Assembly: GCF_016598535.1 (NCBI RefSeq)
Contig: NZ_CP066779.1
Span: forward strand, 5,764,053 to 5,828,052
From: Rhodococcus sp. P-2
GTDB lineage: Bacteria > Actinomycetota > Actinomycetes > Mycobacteriales > Mycobacteriaceae
Reading direction: 5' to 3'
DNA: 64,000 nt
The position numbers and the translations under genes were made by a program. Every line of letters starts with the position of its first letter. Position 1 is the stretch's first letter. Under the pieces are notes generated by a model. That model saw only the letters and a program-made list of their open reading frames with translations, had not been told where the DNA came from and did not search any database. This document shows, one piece after another, positions 30,606 to 38,549 of the stretch.

Positions 30606-30654
30606 TCCCGGGCAATTCACCCGGGACTTCACCCTGGGTGAGAGAAGTTCACCC
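30606..30654. promoter_or_regulatory. Nested repeats upstream of the LuxR and envelope genes
   Basis: TTCACCC occurs three times in direct orientation (30616, 30628, 30648), and the second copy forms a palindrome TCACCC-T-GGGTGA at 30629-30641. An overlapping inverted repeat TCCCGGG-N7-CCCGGGA spans 30606-30626. It lies in the 225-nt divergent gap between the LAL regulator and the exported-protein gene, so it is a likely binding platform for that regulator. Confidence 0.5.
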
Positions 30655-30784
30655 GCACAATCATGCCGTCACCATTGGCTTTCGCGGCCATCGAGCGACT
30701 TCTATTGAACGTAGCTCGGGATTCGCCAAATGTGGCCGCGAGTGCCTGTCGGGAGCCCCGAGAGTCAGACATCGAAGGAGCGTC

Positions 30785-31696
30785 GTGAGAACTCGTCTGT
30801 CAGAGGTGTGGTCGAAGGCCGTTGTCGTCGGACTCCGACCGAGGGCGTGGCGGAGAGGAGTGCGAGGTATCGGCGTCGTTGTCGTGACCGGAGCTCTGGT
30901 GGTCGGCGCTGCTGCGCTCGGTGTGCTTCCGATGCAGTCGGATGTTCGATTGGCAGCCGAGGGAGAGTTCACGCCTGCCTTCACCGTCGGGTTGACGGCC
31001 ATCGACGGTGCACCGCCTTTCGATCCAGCCGACGGCCCCGGCCTCGATTCCGGACCGTCCAACGGGATTGTCCGAGAGGGTGATCCGGTGACGTACGTCG
31101 TCGACATCGGTGTCCGGGGCACATCGCTCTCGGACGTGGTCGTACAACTTCAGGTGCCCCGAGGTTTCACTCTGCCGTCCCTGCCGGACTACTGCGGAGT
31201 CGGCTCGGACATCGACGAGGCCGGGTTACTGTGCTTGGTAGGGGATCTGGAAGCGGATCGATTCTTCACACGAACTGCGACGATGATTGCGGGCAAGCGG
31301 GAAGATACCGACGGTCTACCGACAGCAGTAGTGGTCACTGCCGATAGTGGTGCGGTTCGCGTGCGGTCGAACGACGTCACTGTGCGCGTATCGACTGGAC
31401 CGGGAGTGTGTGATCCACAAGGGAATTCCGTCGACGGACAAACGGTTCAGGAGGATCCGGTAGTTGCGAACGGGCAGATCTCGGGTCTGGTGACGTCCGG
31501 CACCACGCAGACAGTGGCGATCATCGGTATCGATCAATGCGGGCACGCGACAGCGCGGACAGTGACACCGTTCGAGGGTCACTTCTCGTTTCTCGGACTG
31601 TTACCGGGGACGTATCGCGTCACGGTCGACGGCCGAGCGCCGGTGGACGTGGTGCTGGAACCAGGTGCAATGGCGGTCGATGGCCTGACGTTCTGA
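30785..31696 (+). CDS. Exported envelope protein of unknown function
   Basis: A 303-residue protein with a basic N-terminus and one hydrophobic helix (GIGVVVVTGALVVGAAALGVL, about residues 25-45), so it is secreted or membrane-anchored with the rest outside. A DUF11-like beta-rich segment follows (IVREGDPVTYVVDIGVRGTSLSDVVVQLQVPRGF), with Cys in DYCGVG and LLCLV that could form a disulfide. The C-terminus resembles a carboxypeptidase-regulatory fold (GHFSFLGLLPGTYRVTVDG). The GTG has GAAGGAG upstream. It is 55 nt before the next envelope gene and divergent from the LAL regulator. Confidence 0.72.
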   Translation: MRTRLSEVWSKAVVVGLRPRAWRRGVRGIGVVVVTGALVVGAAALGVLPMQSDVRLAAEGEFTPAFTVGLTAIDGAPPFDPADGPGLDSGPSNGIVREGDPVTYVVDIGVRGTSLSDVVVQLQVPRGFTLPSLPDYCGVGSDIDEAGLLCLVGDLEADRFFTRTATMIAGKREDTDGLPTAVVVTADSGAVRVRSNDVTVRVSTGPGVCDPQGNSVDGQTVQEDPVVANGQISGLVTSGTTQTVAIIGIDQCGHATARTVTPFEGHFSFLGLLPGTYRVTVDGRAPVDVVLEPGAMAVDGLTF

Positions 31697-31751
31697 TACA
31701 GCTTCGCAGTGATGGCAGCACCCGTAACGGCAACAGTCTATGGAGGATCCA

Positions 31752-32777
31752 GTGCGTGAAAGCCTGGGCGTTGTATTCGAAAACGATTCAATTTCAACAG
31801 CTCTCGTAGATGCGGACACACCCCTTCTGGGCTCGATCGACGAGTTCCGTCACCCCTGGGGTGCAGACGGGACCGTTCCCTCTCCGCAGGCGTCGGCACG
31901 CGCGCTCGCGTCCGCTGCCGAGGTCGCCACCGGCCGGGCCCTGCGCTCGAATCTGTGTCCCACAGTCGTCGGGGTTATGTGCGAGCGTGCGGACGTGCGT
32001 GACCTCGTTCCGGATTCGTTGTCCTCCAGTTCTTTCGAGAACGTGGAGTTGGTCAACGGTCTCGACGCTCGGCTCGCCTACCTGCGGGCGGTCGACGCTC
32101 TGAATGGTGTTTCGTCGATTCTCGTGTTCTGGCCGGACGGCGGTGAGACCGTGATCGCGGCCGTCGACCCGAGTGCCGGTGTCGTGGACTCGGCGCACCG
32201 TTACGACACCGCCGAGTTGCTTGCAGACAGCTCGACATTTGCTGCGACATTGGACCTCCTCGTCGCCGAACGAGACCCGGTGCCCAAGATGCTCGTCGCG
32301 ATGCTCGTGAAGGAAGAGTCTCGGCAGCCGTCCGCCGAAGCCGCTGAACTGGCAGGTCTCGGCTTCCTGTTTCTCGGCGAGCGGACCCAACTCGCGATTG
32401 GCGCTGCGCTGGTGGCGGCCGATCGGGGAGCTGACGTTCGGTCCGGTGGCGGCATGGCTGTCCGGCCCGTCAACAGGATCCGGTGGGCGGCGGCAATAGT
32501 CCTGCCACTTCTGCTCATGCTGACGGGGTTGCTGATCGCGCTGTCTCCAGACGGGCCGCGCGCGGTGTCCACGGATCGCCCGAACGTCGGCGCGGAGCCG
32601 GCGACCTCGACCAGTGGACCTCCGCCCGGCGCCGCCCTACCGATTCCGGCTCTGACCCCTTGCGACCCGGCGGTACCTGCCGTTCCTGCTGCACTGCGGC
32701 GTTCTGATCCGGACGTCGCACCGCCTCAGGCCGACGAACCCGCAGCCGAAGAATGCAACCCGATGCGAGTCGGTTAA
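31752..32777 (+). CDS. Membrane protein with cytoplasmic N-domain, unknown function
   Basis: A 341-residue protein. Residues 1-220 look soluble (RESLGVVFENDSISTALVDADTPLLGS; LAYLRAVDALNGVSSILVFWPDGGETV). One transmembrane helix follows (WAAAIVLPLLLMLTGLLIAL, about 237-257), then a Pro/Ala-rich external tail with three Cys. I do not recognise the family. GTG 31752 has GGAGG five nt upstream and is preferred over ATG 31740. It probably shares a transcript with the exported protein before it. Its end overlaps mutY by 4 nt. Confidence 0.72.
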   Translation: MRESLGVVFENDSISTALVDADTPLLGSIDEFRHPWGADGTVPSPQASARALASAAEVATGRALRSNLCPTVVGVMCERADVRDLVPDSLSSSSFENVELVNGLDARLAYLRAVDALNGVSSILVFWPDGGETVIAAVDPSAGVVDSAHRYDTAELLADSSTFAATLDLLVAERDPVPKMLVAMLVKEESRQPSAEAAELAGLGFLFLGERTQLAIGAALVAADRGADVRSGGGMAVRPVNRIRWAAAIVLPLLLMLTGLLIALSPDGPRAVSTDRPNVGAEPATSTSGPPPGAALPIPALTPCDPAVPAVPAALRRSDPDVAPPQADEPAAEECNPMRVG

Positions 32778-33667
32778 GCCGTACCCTCTCCGGCCAGCGC
32801 AAACAGGCCGTCATCCGTCTGCTCGACCAGTCCGTCGACGAGCAGGGAATGCAGTGCGCGGTCACGCTGACCCGGATCGTTCGGCCAGACGATGTCGAGT
32901 TGCGCGCGTTCGACCGGACGGTGACTCTCACGAAGAACGGCCATCAATTTTCCTCGTACCTGGCGATCGGTTCCCGCGAACTTCTGCACCTTCTTGGGCG
33001 GTCCGGTGTGTGCCGGTTTGCCCGAAGCGACCCAGGCGCAGTTCGGCAACGGGCAGTTTTCGCAGTTCGGCGTCCGCGCAGTGCAGATCAGTGCGCCGAG
33101 TTCCATGAGAGCTGCGCTGTAGGTGGCTGCGCGCGCTCGCGTCCGCGGCAGCAGCGCCGCGACATCGGCCAGGTCGCGTGTGTTGGACGGATTGCCTGGT
33201 TCGGCGTTGCCATGAACGGCCCGTGCAACAACGCGTCGTACGTTGGTGTCCACCACCGGCACTCGCTGTCCGTAGGCGAAGCACGCCACGGCGCGGGCGG
33301 TGTAGGAACCGATCCCCGGCAGCGAGAGCAGGATGTCGACATCTTCGGGCACCACGTCACCGTGCTCGGCAGCCAGGACGCCCGCGCATTCGTGAAGCCG
33401 CAGCGCGCGTCGTGGGTAACCGAGTTTGCCCCAAGCGCGAAGCACTTCTGCCTGACTCGACGCCGCCATCGCCGACGGAACCGGCCAGCGCTGCACCCAC
33501 TCTTCCCAGATGGGCGCGACACGCACCACCGGCGTCTGCTGGAGCATGATCTCGCTCATCAGGATCTGCCAGGCACTGACGCCCTCGCGTCGCCACGGCA
33601 GATCACGGGCCGTATCGGAGTACCACTCGAGCAGCACCGAAGATTCCACTGCCACCGCTACCGACAC
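32774..33667 (-). CDS. mutY: A/G-specific adenine glycosylase
   Basis: A 297-residue base-excision repair glycosylase that removes A mispaired with 8-oxoG. The catalytic Glu39 is in SEIMLQQTPV and Asp140 in VPVVDTNVRRV. The helix-hairpin-helix is LSLPGIGSYTARAV (about 113-127). The four Fe-S cysteines are Cys195, Cys202, Cys205 and Cys210. The last spacing is four residues where five is usual, although all four ligands are present. It lies in the same broad neighbourhood as in M. tuberculosis (mutY, hydrolase, mhuD, clpC1). Confidence 0.93.
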   Translation of the reverse strand: MSVAVAVESSVLLEWYSDTARDLPWRREGVSAWQILMSEIMLQQTPVVRVAPIWEEWVQRWPVPSAMAASSQAEVLRAWGKLGYPRRALRLHECAGVLAAEHGDVVPEDVDILLSLPGIGSYTARAVACFAYGQRVPVVDTNVRRVVARAVHGNAEPGNPSNTRDLADVAALLPRTRARAATYSAALMELGALICTARTPNCENCPLPNCAWVASGKPAHTGPPKKVQKFAGTDRQVRGKLMAVLRESHRPVERAQLDIVWPNDPGQRDRALHSLLVDGLVEQTDDGLFALAGEGTA

Positions 33668-33760
33668 ACTCCTCGAACCTGCGCTCCCGGTCGACGAAGG
33701 ACACGTCGACGTGTGGAGGTCACTTTATCGGCAGTGACCGACAGTCATTTCTCGTGCCCG

Positions 33761-33803
33761 AAAACCGGGAGGGAGTGGCATCGAGACCACTCACCCCCCG
33801 GTT
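33761..33803 (-). terminator. Intrinsic terminator of the MFS importer gene
   Basis: Read on the minus strand, a 16-17 nt imperfect stem starting AACCGGGGGGTGAGTGG closes with CCACTCCCTCCCGGTT and is followed by more T residues (TTTT in all). It starts 3 nt after the stop of the gene at 33807-35168. Confidence 0.75.
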
Positions 33804-33806
33804 GAA

Positions 33807-35168
33807 TCACGATGCGTACTGAGCGTTCGCAGTCTCCACTCGTGTGCCTACGACTGGCGAGCGTCCGGAGTATCGGCGAACGATCACGTAGAGGCAGATC
33901 AATCCGATGGCACCGGCAGCGGCGAGGAAGGAACCGACTTTCCATGCGTTGTCCGGATTGCCGTTGATCAGCATCACCATGATCATCGGCGCGAAACCCC
34001 CGATGATTGCGGAGATCTGATAGCCGAGTGAAGCGCCCGAGAATCGAATCTCCGGTGGGAACAGTTCAGCGAAGAGCGTTCCCTGCGTACCGGTTTGGAG
34101 GGACATTGCCACCACTCCGACGATAACCGCGACGGCAAACGGCCAGATCGTGTCCGGGCTGGACCCACCGATCATCAGCCACATCAGGATACCCCAGAGC
34201 ATCATGGCTGCGGTGCCGAGGCCGAAGACGAGTTTGCGACCGTAGAGGTCGGACAGGTATCCCGCCAGCGGAACCAGGGGAATCTGTATTGCGCATGCGA
34301 TCAGGATGTAGGTGAGGACCGTCGACCGCGGTATCTCCAGGTAGGTGGTCGCGAACTGAACCGACCCGGTGATCATCGTGTAGAAGAAAATCACGCCGAT
34401 GGCATTGGCGCCCGCTGCAGCTAGGACGGTGCCCGGGTTCTTCTTGAGAACTTCGAGGATGGGGGATTTCCGAACTACCGGCGATTCGGCCAGTTTTTCA
34501 GCGAGCGCTTTGAACTCGGGCGTCTCTTCGAGATAGCGGTGGATGAGGAATGCCACAGGAAGCATGATCAAGCTGATCCAGAACGGGATCCTCCATCCCC
34601 ACGAAAGGAACGAATCAGCCGCGAGAGTTGCTGTCAGAACCAGGAACACGATATTGCCCAGCACCACACCGATCGGAACACCGAGTTGGGCGAAGCTACC
34701 GAAGAGCCCGCGGCGGTTTGCCGGTGCGTTCTCGGTGGCAAGCAATACGGCTCCGCCCCACTGTGCTCCCACGGCCAAGCCCTGACAGATTCGCAGCGTC
34801 ACGAGGATGGCCGGGGCAAGCCACACGACATTGGTGTTGGGTACGAAACCGACCAAGGAGGTCGCCACAGCCATCAGGACCACGGCGGCAACGAGCACGG
34901 GCTTTCGTCCGTACCGGTCACCGAAATGACCGGCGAGCACTCCACCGATGGGACGGGCGATGAATCCGACTGCGACGGTGGCAAACGAACTCATTGCAGC
35001 GACCACCTCGCTGTCGGTGGCGAAGAAAGTCGAGTTGAACACGAGCGCAGCGGCAGTCGCGTAGATGAAGAAGTCGTACCACTCCAGGGAAGTGGAGATC
35101 GCGGCTGCAAAGGACGCGCGCCGAGATCTGCCCGGGCGCTCCACCGCAGATTCGGTGTTGTTGGTCAT
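33807..35168 (-). CDS. MFS carboxylate/metabolite:H+ symporter (MHS family)
   Basis: A 453-residue importer with 12 predicted helices. The start RRASFAAAISTSLEWYDFFIYATAAALVF and the loop GHFGDRYGRKPVLVAAVVLM are hallmarks of the metabolite:H+ symporter group (ShiA, KgtP and ProP relatives), which take up organic acids. The fold is repeated in the second half (GYLSDLYGRKLVFGLG). It opens the catabolic island and has a long upstream region with three palindromic operators, one lying inside a candidate promoter. Import of the island's acid substrate is the natural guess. Confidence 0.9.
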   Translation of the reverse strand: MTNNTESAVERPGRSRRASFAAAISTSLEWYDFFIYATAAALVFNSTFFATDSEVVAAMSSFATVAVGFIARPIGGVLAGHFGDRYGRKPVLVAAVVLMAVATSLVGFVPNTNVVWLAPAILVTLRICQGLAVGAQWGGAVLLATENAPANRRGLFGSFAQLGVPIGVVLGNIVFLVLTATLAADSFLSWGWRIPFWISLIMLPVAFLIHRYLEETPEFKALAEKLAESPVVRKSPILEVLKKNPGTVLAAAGANAIGVIFFYTMITGSVQFATTYLEIPRSTVLTYILIACAIQIPLVPLAGYLSDLYGRKLVFGLGTAAMMLWGILMWLMIGGSSPDTIWPFAVAVIVGVVAMSLQTGTQGTLFAELFPPEIRFSGASLGYQISAIIGGFAPMIMVMLINGNPDNAWKVGSFLAAAGAIGLICLYVIVRRYSGRSPVVGTRVETANAQYAS

Positions 35169-35435
35169 CGCGATTCGCTCTCTGTGGGGTCGTTCAGGTG
35201 AGTTCGGTCAGGACGTGAGTTGCGGCAAGTTCGGTGTGCAGACGACGCAATATCCAAGTGCGAGTGCGATCTTCGATACGAGAAGTCATATCTCGCCATC
35301 GTTGCCCTACGGGAAGCGCTCGGACATTCGGGTGGCGAAGGCGTCCACCTCGAGGCAGTCGGCGAGGTGCGCAGTGTCGCGCGTGGCAATGCGGAGGTGC
35401 TCATGTTGCCCGCACTCCTTCGTTCCAATTTGCCA

Positions 35436-35445
35436 AACGATCGTT
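35436..35445. promoter_or_regulatory. Operator copy 1 (AACGATCGTT)
   Basis: A perfect 10-bp palindrome in the context CAAACGATCGTTCG. It lies 33 bp, about three helix turns, from copy 2, downstream of the candidate MFS promoter. Confidence 0.65.
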
Positions 35446-35457
35446 CGGCTGCGAGCC

Positions 35458-35487
35458 ATCATTGACCTAACGATCGTTAAATGTCAA
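35458..35487 (-). promoter_or_regulatory. Candidate promoter of the MFS gene with embedded operator (copy 2)
   Basis: On the minus strand TTGACA (35487-35482) and AATGAT (35463-35458) are 18 nt apart. The palindrome TAACGATCGTTA (35468-35479) fills the spacer, so a bound TetR-type repressor would block RNA polymerase directly. Confidence 0.6.
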
Positions 35488-35556
35488 TAGTCGAGAAAAG
35501 TGCACTTTTGCAGCGGATTTCTCCGGATGTGCCGTGCGATCCGGAATCTGTTGCCA

Positions 35557-35566
35557 AACGATCGTT
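35557..35566. promoter_or_regulatory. Operator copy 3 (AACGATCGTT)
   Basis: Same palindrome and same flanks (CAAACGATCGTTCG) as copy 1, 88 bp from copy 2. It may allow repressor looping or mark a second promoter. Confidence 0.6.
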
Positions 35567-35751
35567 CGCCTGAGATGATGATTCGTCAGTGATGTAGATC
35601 TCAGGAATGGGGATACCGATTCGAGCAGTGGGTGTGCGGACGCACGTCGAGGCGCGCTGGTCTCGCACATCGACGGCATTTCGTGGCTTCGGCCCTGCGG
35701 CGTTGCAGCCCTACGTGCTTTCAGCCCTTCTCGGCGGAGGTGTCGCCCAGC

Positions 35752-36339
35752 TCAGCTTGATTCGACCATCGCGGTCGCCAATGCGCAGTAGCGAGACGCG
35801 ATATCTTCCGCATTCATCGGTCCGTCGACGCGCCACCACACACAGACCTGCTGCCCCATGTTGATAATGGCGCGCACGGCATCCCGGGGAAATGGAGTGT
35901 GGAAAGTACCTTCTTCAATTCCGCGCTCGATGACGTCGCGAAACATGCTTTCCTGCTCGTCACGCAGGGTTACGACCAGACGGTGCCCCGATTCGTCCAA
36001 GCTGCGCAATTCGGTCGCTCCTACGAGGGCGTCTTCGCGCCTGGTCGTATGGAACATGACCCAAGCGCGGACGAGTGCTTGTAGTTGGTCTTTCGGATCG
36101 CCGCCGGAGCGCAGCAGTGCACTACGGGTCATGCTGTTGGCGTCGTGCAGCGCCCGAATCATGATTTCCTGAAGTATTTCCTGCTTCGATTTGAAATGGT
36201 GGTAGATGGACGCGACAGTGAGATCGGCGCCGGCGGAGATGTCTCGCATGGACGTCCCGTGATAGCCGCGCTCGTTCATGTTTCGGACAGCGGAATCGAG
36301 TATGAGTTGCCGGACAACGACAGTCTTCGCCCCACTCAT
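35752..36339 (-). CDS. TetR-family transcriptional regulator
   Basis: A 195-residue regulator. The helix-turn-helix is near residues 10-58 (AVRNMNERGYHGTSMRDISAGADLTVASIYHHFKSKQEIL), and the rest is a helical ligand-binding domain of the type seen in acyl-CoA-responsive repressors. ATG 36339 is preceded by GAGAAGGAA with good spacing and is preferred over ATG 36357. It is divergent from the crotonase gene at 36501, and a variant of the island's palindrome lies between them. It is my first candidate for the repressor that binds the nine recurring sites. Confidence 0.88.
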   Translation of the reverse strand: MSGAKTVVVRQLILDSAVRNMNERGYHGTSMRDISAGADLTVASIYHHFKSKQEILQEIMIRALHDANSMTRSALLRSGGDPKDQLQALVRAWVMFHTTRREDALVGATELRSLDESGHRLVVTLRDEQESMFRDVIERGIEEGTFHTPFPRDAVRAIINMGQQVCVWWRVDGPMNAEDIASRYCALATAMVESS

Positions 36340-36454
36340 TGTTCGGTTCCTTCTCATTTCCTCGGTGCCTGCGTCCTGCCCAGCTTAGAGCCGAACAGTC
36401 GCGGCACACACCTGATGGAAAGAAACCGCCTTGAACTGCGTATATGGGCAGAAC

Positions 36455-36480
36455 TGGCGATTATCGTTCGCTAATCGCCA
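36455..36480. promoter_or_regulatory. Operator-like inverted repeat between tetR and crotonase
   Basis: TGGCGATTA and TAATCGCCA form a 9-bp inverted repeat with an 8-nt centre. The core TTATCGTTCGCTAA (36461-36474) read on the minus strand matches TTAGCGATCGTTAA at 12 of 14 positions. This is the expected place for TetR autoregulation. Confidence 0.5.
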
Positions 36481-36500
36481 CCAAGAGAAAAGAGGGACCT

Positions 36501-37388
36501 GTGGAAAACATATCGATGAGTATCGAAGACGGTATCGCCGTGATCACCCTTGATCGACCGGACAAGCTGAACGCATTCACCACGACGATGGAAAACGAGC
36601 TCATCGAAGCGTTCGACGCCACCGACGCGAACGACGCTGTGCGTGCGGTGATCCTGACGGGAGCGGGCCGTGCGTTCTGCGCGGGGGCAGATCTGTCCTC
36701 GGGAGCAGAGACGTTCTCCGAATGGAGCGCCGAGTCGAACGGAAATGGCGCGAACGGTGACGATTCACGTCGGGACGGCGTCGATCTACGTCGGGACGGT
36801 GGCGGACGCGTCGTCCTGCGGATGTTCGATTCATTGAAGCCGATCATTGCGGCCATCAACGGACCGGCCGTCGGCGTGGGCATCACCATGACTCTTGCGG
36901 CCGACTTTCGCTTGGCCGCCGACGACGCCAGGATGGGTTTCGTCTTCAATCGGCGAGGACTCGTGCCCGAGTCGTGTTCGTCGTGGTTGCTGCCGAAACT
37001 GGTTCCGCTCCAGCGAGCCCTCGACTGGATCTACTCCGGACGGATCTTCACTGCCGCGGAAGCATTTTCGGCCGGGTTGGTCTACCGACTGCATTCGCGC
37101 GAAGATCTTCTCGGGGAGGCGACGGCGCTCGCTCACAGCCTGACCCGTGACACCGCGCCGGTATCGGTTGCCCTGTCGCGTCAGATGGTCTGGCGCATGC
37201 TGGGAGTCGAACACCCCATGGTCGCGCATCGCGTCGAGAGCATCGGAATCAATGCTCGCGGTGCTCAGGCTGACGTTCGTGAAGGTATCGCGGCGTTTCT
37301 GGAAAAGCGAGAGGCGGTATTCCCCGACCGTTGCAGTGACGCGATGCCGGATCTGTTCTCGTCCCATCTCCCACGCCCCCGGTGGTGA
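36501..37388 (+). CDS. Enoyl-CoA hydratase/isomerase family protein
   Basis: A 295-residue crotonase-fold enzyme. The oxyanion-hole segments are GRAFCAGADLSSG and NGPAVGVGITMTLAADFRLA. The segment FVFNRRGLVPESCSSWLLPKLV keeps a Glu at the second catalytic position. A polar insertion of about 20 residues (NGNGANGDDSRRDGVDLRRDGG) lies before the helix that contacts CoA. GTG 36501 has AGAGGGA upstream. It is divergent from the TetR gene, so it is probably one of its direct targets. The reaction is likely hydration or isomerisation of an acyl-CoA. Confidence 0.87.
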   Translation: MENISMSIEDGIAVITLDRPDKLNAFTTTMENELIEAFDATDANDAVRAVILTGAGRAFCAGADLSSGAETFSEWSAESNGNGANGDDSRRDGVDLRRDGGGRVVLRMFDSLKPIIAAINGPAVGVGITMTLAADFRLAADDARMGFVFNRRGLVPESCSSWLLPKLVPLQRALDWIYSGRIFTAAEAFSAGLVYRLHSREDLLGEATALAHSLTRDTAPVSVALSRQMVWRMLGVEHPMVAHRVESIGINARGAQADVREGIAAFLEKREAVFPDRCSDAMPDLFSSHLPRPRW

Positions 37389-37430
37389 GCCGCTACGACC
37401 TTCGAACCGTCGGCGTCGTGGCTCATGCGG

Positions 37431-38435
37431 TCAACCGCCGCGGCGGGTAAGTTCCCTCCGCTTCTTCAGGGGCGTTGTGGAGAACCAACGCTTACAGCTT
37501 CGAGTGAGGGTGCTCGGTTCGGAATAGCCGAGTTGGCGTGACACTTCGGAGAGGGACACGTCTCTGTTCGAGAGAAGACTGCGAGCGAGTTCGCGTCGTG
37601 AATCGTCGACTAGTGATTCGAACGCCTTGCCTTCCAACGCCAATCGTCTCTGCAGTGTTCGTGGGTGCAGCATCATCAAAGTCGCGACTTGCTTCAGCGT
37701 GGCTGCACCCGCAGGCAGGGAACGCACGATGACAGCCGACACCGCGTCGTGGAACGCCACATCCGGATCTCGACCTGCCATGAAACGCACGGCTAAGTCG
37801 TAGGCCATCGGATCCACCCGGGGGAGGTGGCGATGCATGACTCCGCGCGGAAAGGTCAACAGGTTCCGATCCGAGCTGAACTCGACAGAACAACCGAAAA
37901 ACTCTACGTACCTGCGCAGTTCGGAGATACGTGGATGTTGAAACGAGATGTGCGTCGGATGGAAGTCCGGGCCCGCCATCATCCGGAAAGTCTGAAGCGT
38001 CACGCCCATCGCCAGTTCCACGACGTGGGACCGATACGGAAGTCGATGCAGCACGGTATCGATCCCGTAGGACACCTCGGTGTCGCCGACTGTCAGATCT
38101 ACCGCCAACGCCGGGCTGTACACGTGCGCGTATCGGGCGACGTCGTGCAATGCATCTCCGATTGTCTCGGCACTGCGGGCCGCGATGGCGACCGGACCGA
38201 GAATGTCCGGGTCCTGTTTGCCGGCGAGTCTGAGTGCGAAGTCCGGCGCCTCCAACTCATCCGCACAGAGTCCGAGCAGTGTGGACAAGGCACTGAACGG
38301 CAAGAAGTGGTCGTACGCGCCGATGACGGCCGGATCGACGCCCACACGGTCGAGGAATTCGTACGGATCTCCGCCGAGTTCGGAGATCAACTCGGGCAGT
38401 CGTGTCAGCGACGAGGCGCTGATCAGATCGGCCAT
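37431..38435 (-). CDS. AraC-family transcriptional regulator
   Basis: A 334-residue regulator. Residues 20-200 form the Arabinose_bd-type ligand domain found in OruR/ArgR-like AraC proteins, and residues 235-330 hold two helix-turn-helix units (LKQVATLMMLHPRTLQRRLALEGKAFESLVD; VSLSEVSRQLGYSEPSTLTRSCKRWF). Proteins of this branch usually activate adjacent catabolic genes. It is divergent from the aldehyde dehydrogenase gene at 38550, with candidate binding repeats in between. Confidence 0.9.
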   Translation of the reverse strand: MADLISASSLTRLPELISELGGDPYEFLDRVGVDPAVIGAYDHFLPFSALSTLLGLCADELEAPDFALRLAGKQDPDILGPVAIAARSAETIGDALHDVARYAHVYSPALAVDLTVGDTEVSYGIDTVLHRLPYRSHVVELAMGVTLQTFRMMAGPDFHPTHISFQHPRISELRRYVEFFGCSVEFSSDRNLLTFPRGVMHRHLPRVDPMAYDLAVRFMAGRDPDVAFHDAVSAVIVRSLPAGAATLKQVATLMMLHPRTLQRRLALEGKAFESLVDDSRRELARSLLSNRDVSLSEVSRQLGYSEPSTLTRSCKRWFSTTPLKKRRELTRRGG

Positions 38436-38443
38436 GTGTCGAA

Positions 38444-38472
38444 ATGTAAATAAATTGGCGCATCATGTCAAT
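38444..38472. promoter_or_regulatory. AraC-type direct repeats
   Basis: ATGTAAAT (38444-38451) and ATGTCAAT (38465-38472) are direct repeats exactly 21 bp apart, two helix turns, in the 114-nt gap between the AraC gene and the aldehyde dehydrogenase gene. This is the classical half-site spacing of AraC-family activators. An overlapping AAATTG-N11-CAATTT inverted repeat is also present. Confidence 0.5.
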
Positions 38473-38549
38473 TTTCTCGTCTGTTGGGCAGTGATGATCA
38501 ACACAGGTTGGCTGGTTCAACGTCGAGCGCCATCCCTGGAGGAGCCACA

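Larger units (their letters stand above)
35169..35751. other. 583-nt regulatory region without a clear gene
   Basis: Three copies of AACGATCGTT (35436, 35469, 35557) and a minus-strand promoter are found here. From that promoter the MFS transcript would have a leader of about 280 nt. A 79-codon frame (35404-35165, minus) has AAGGAG 11 nt upstream and ends in an ATGA overlap with the MFS start. Its composition is Ser/Arg-rich with weak third-base bias, so I do not call it a gene. The part next to the TetR stop (35570-35751) shows nothing clear. Confidence 0.6.

Noticed and set aside
29417-30784. N-terminal extension of the exported protein over the LAL regulator
   Set aside because: The frame is only open because it is antisense to the regulator. 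GTG 30785 has a strong ribosome site and is followed by a signal-anchor segment.
35165-35404. 79-codon frame before the MFS importer
   Set aside because: Despite AAGGAG and an ATGA overlap, its Ser/Arg-rich composition and weak third-base bias argue against a gene. It is kept only as a finding about the leader.
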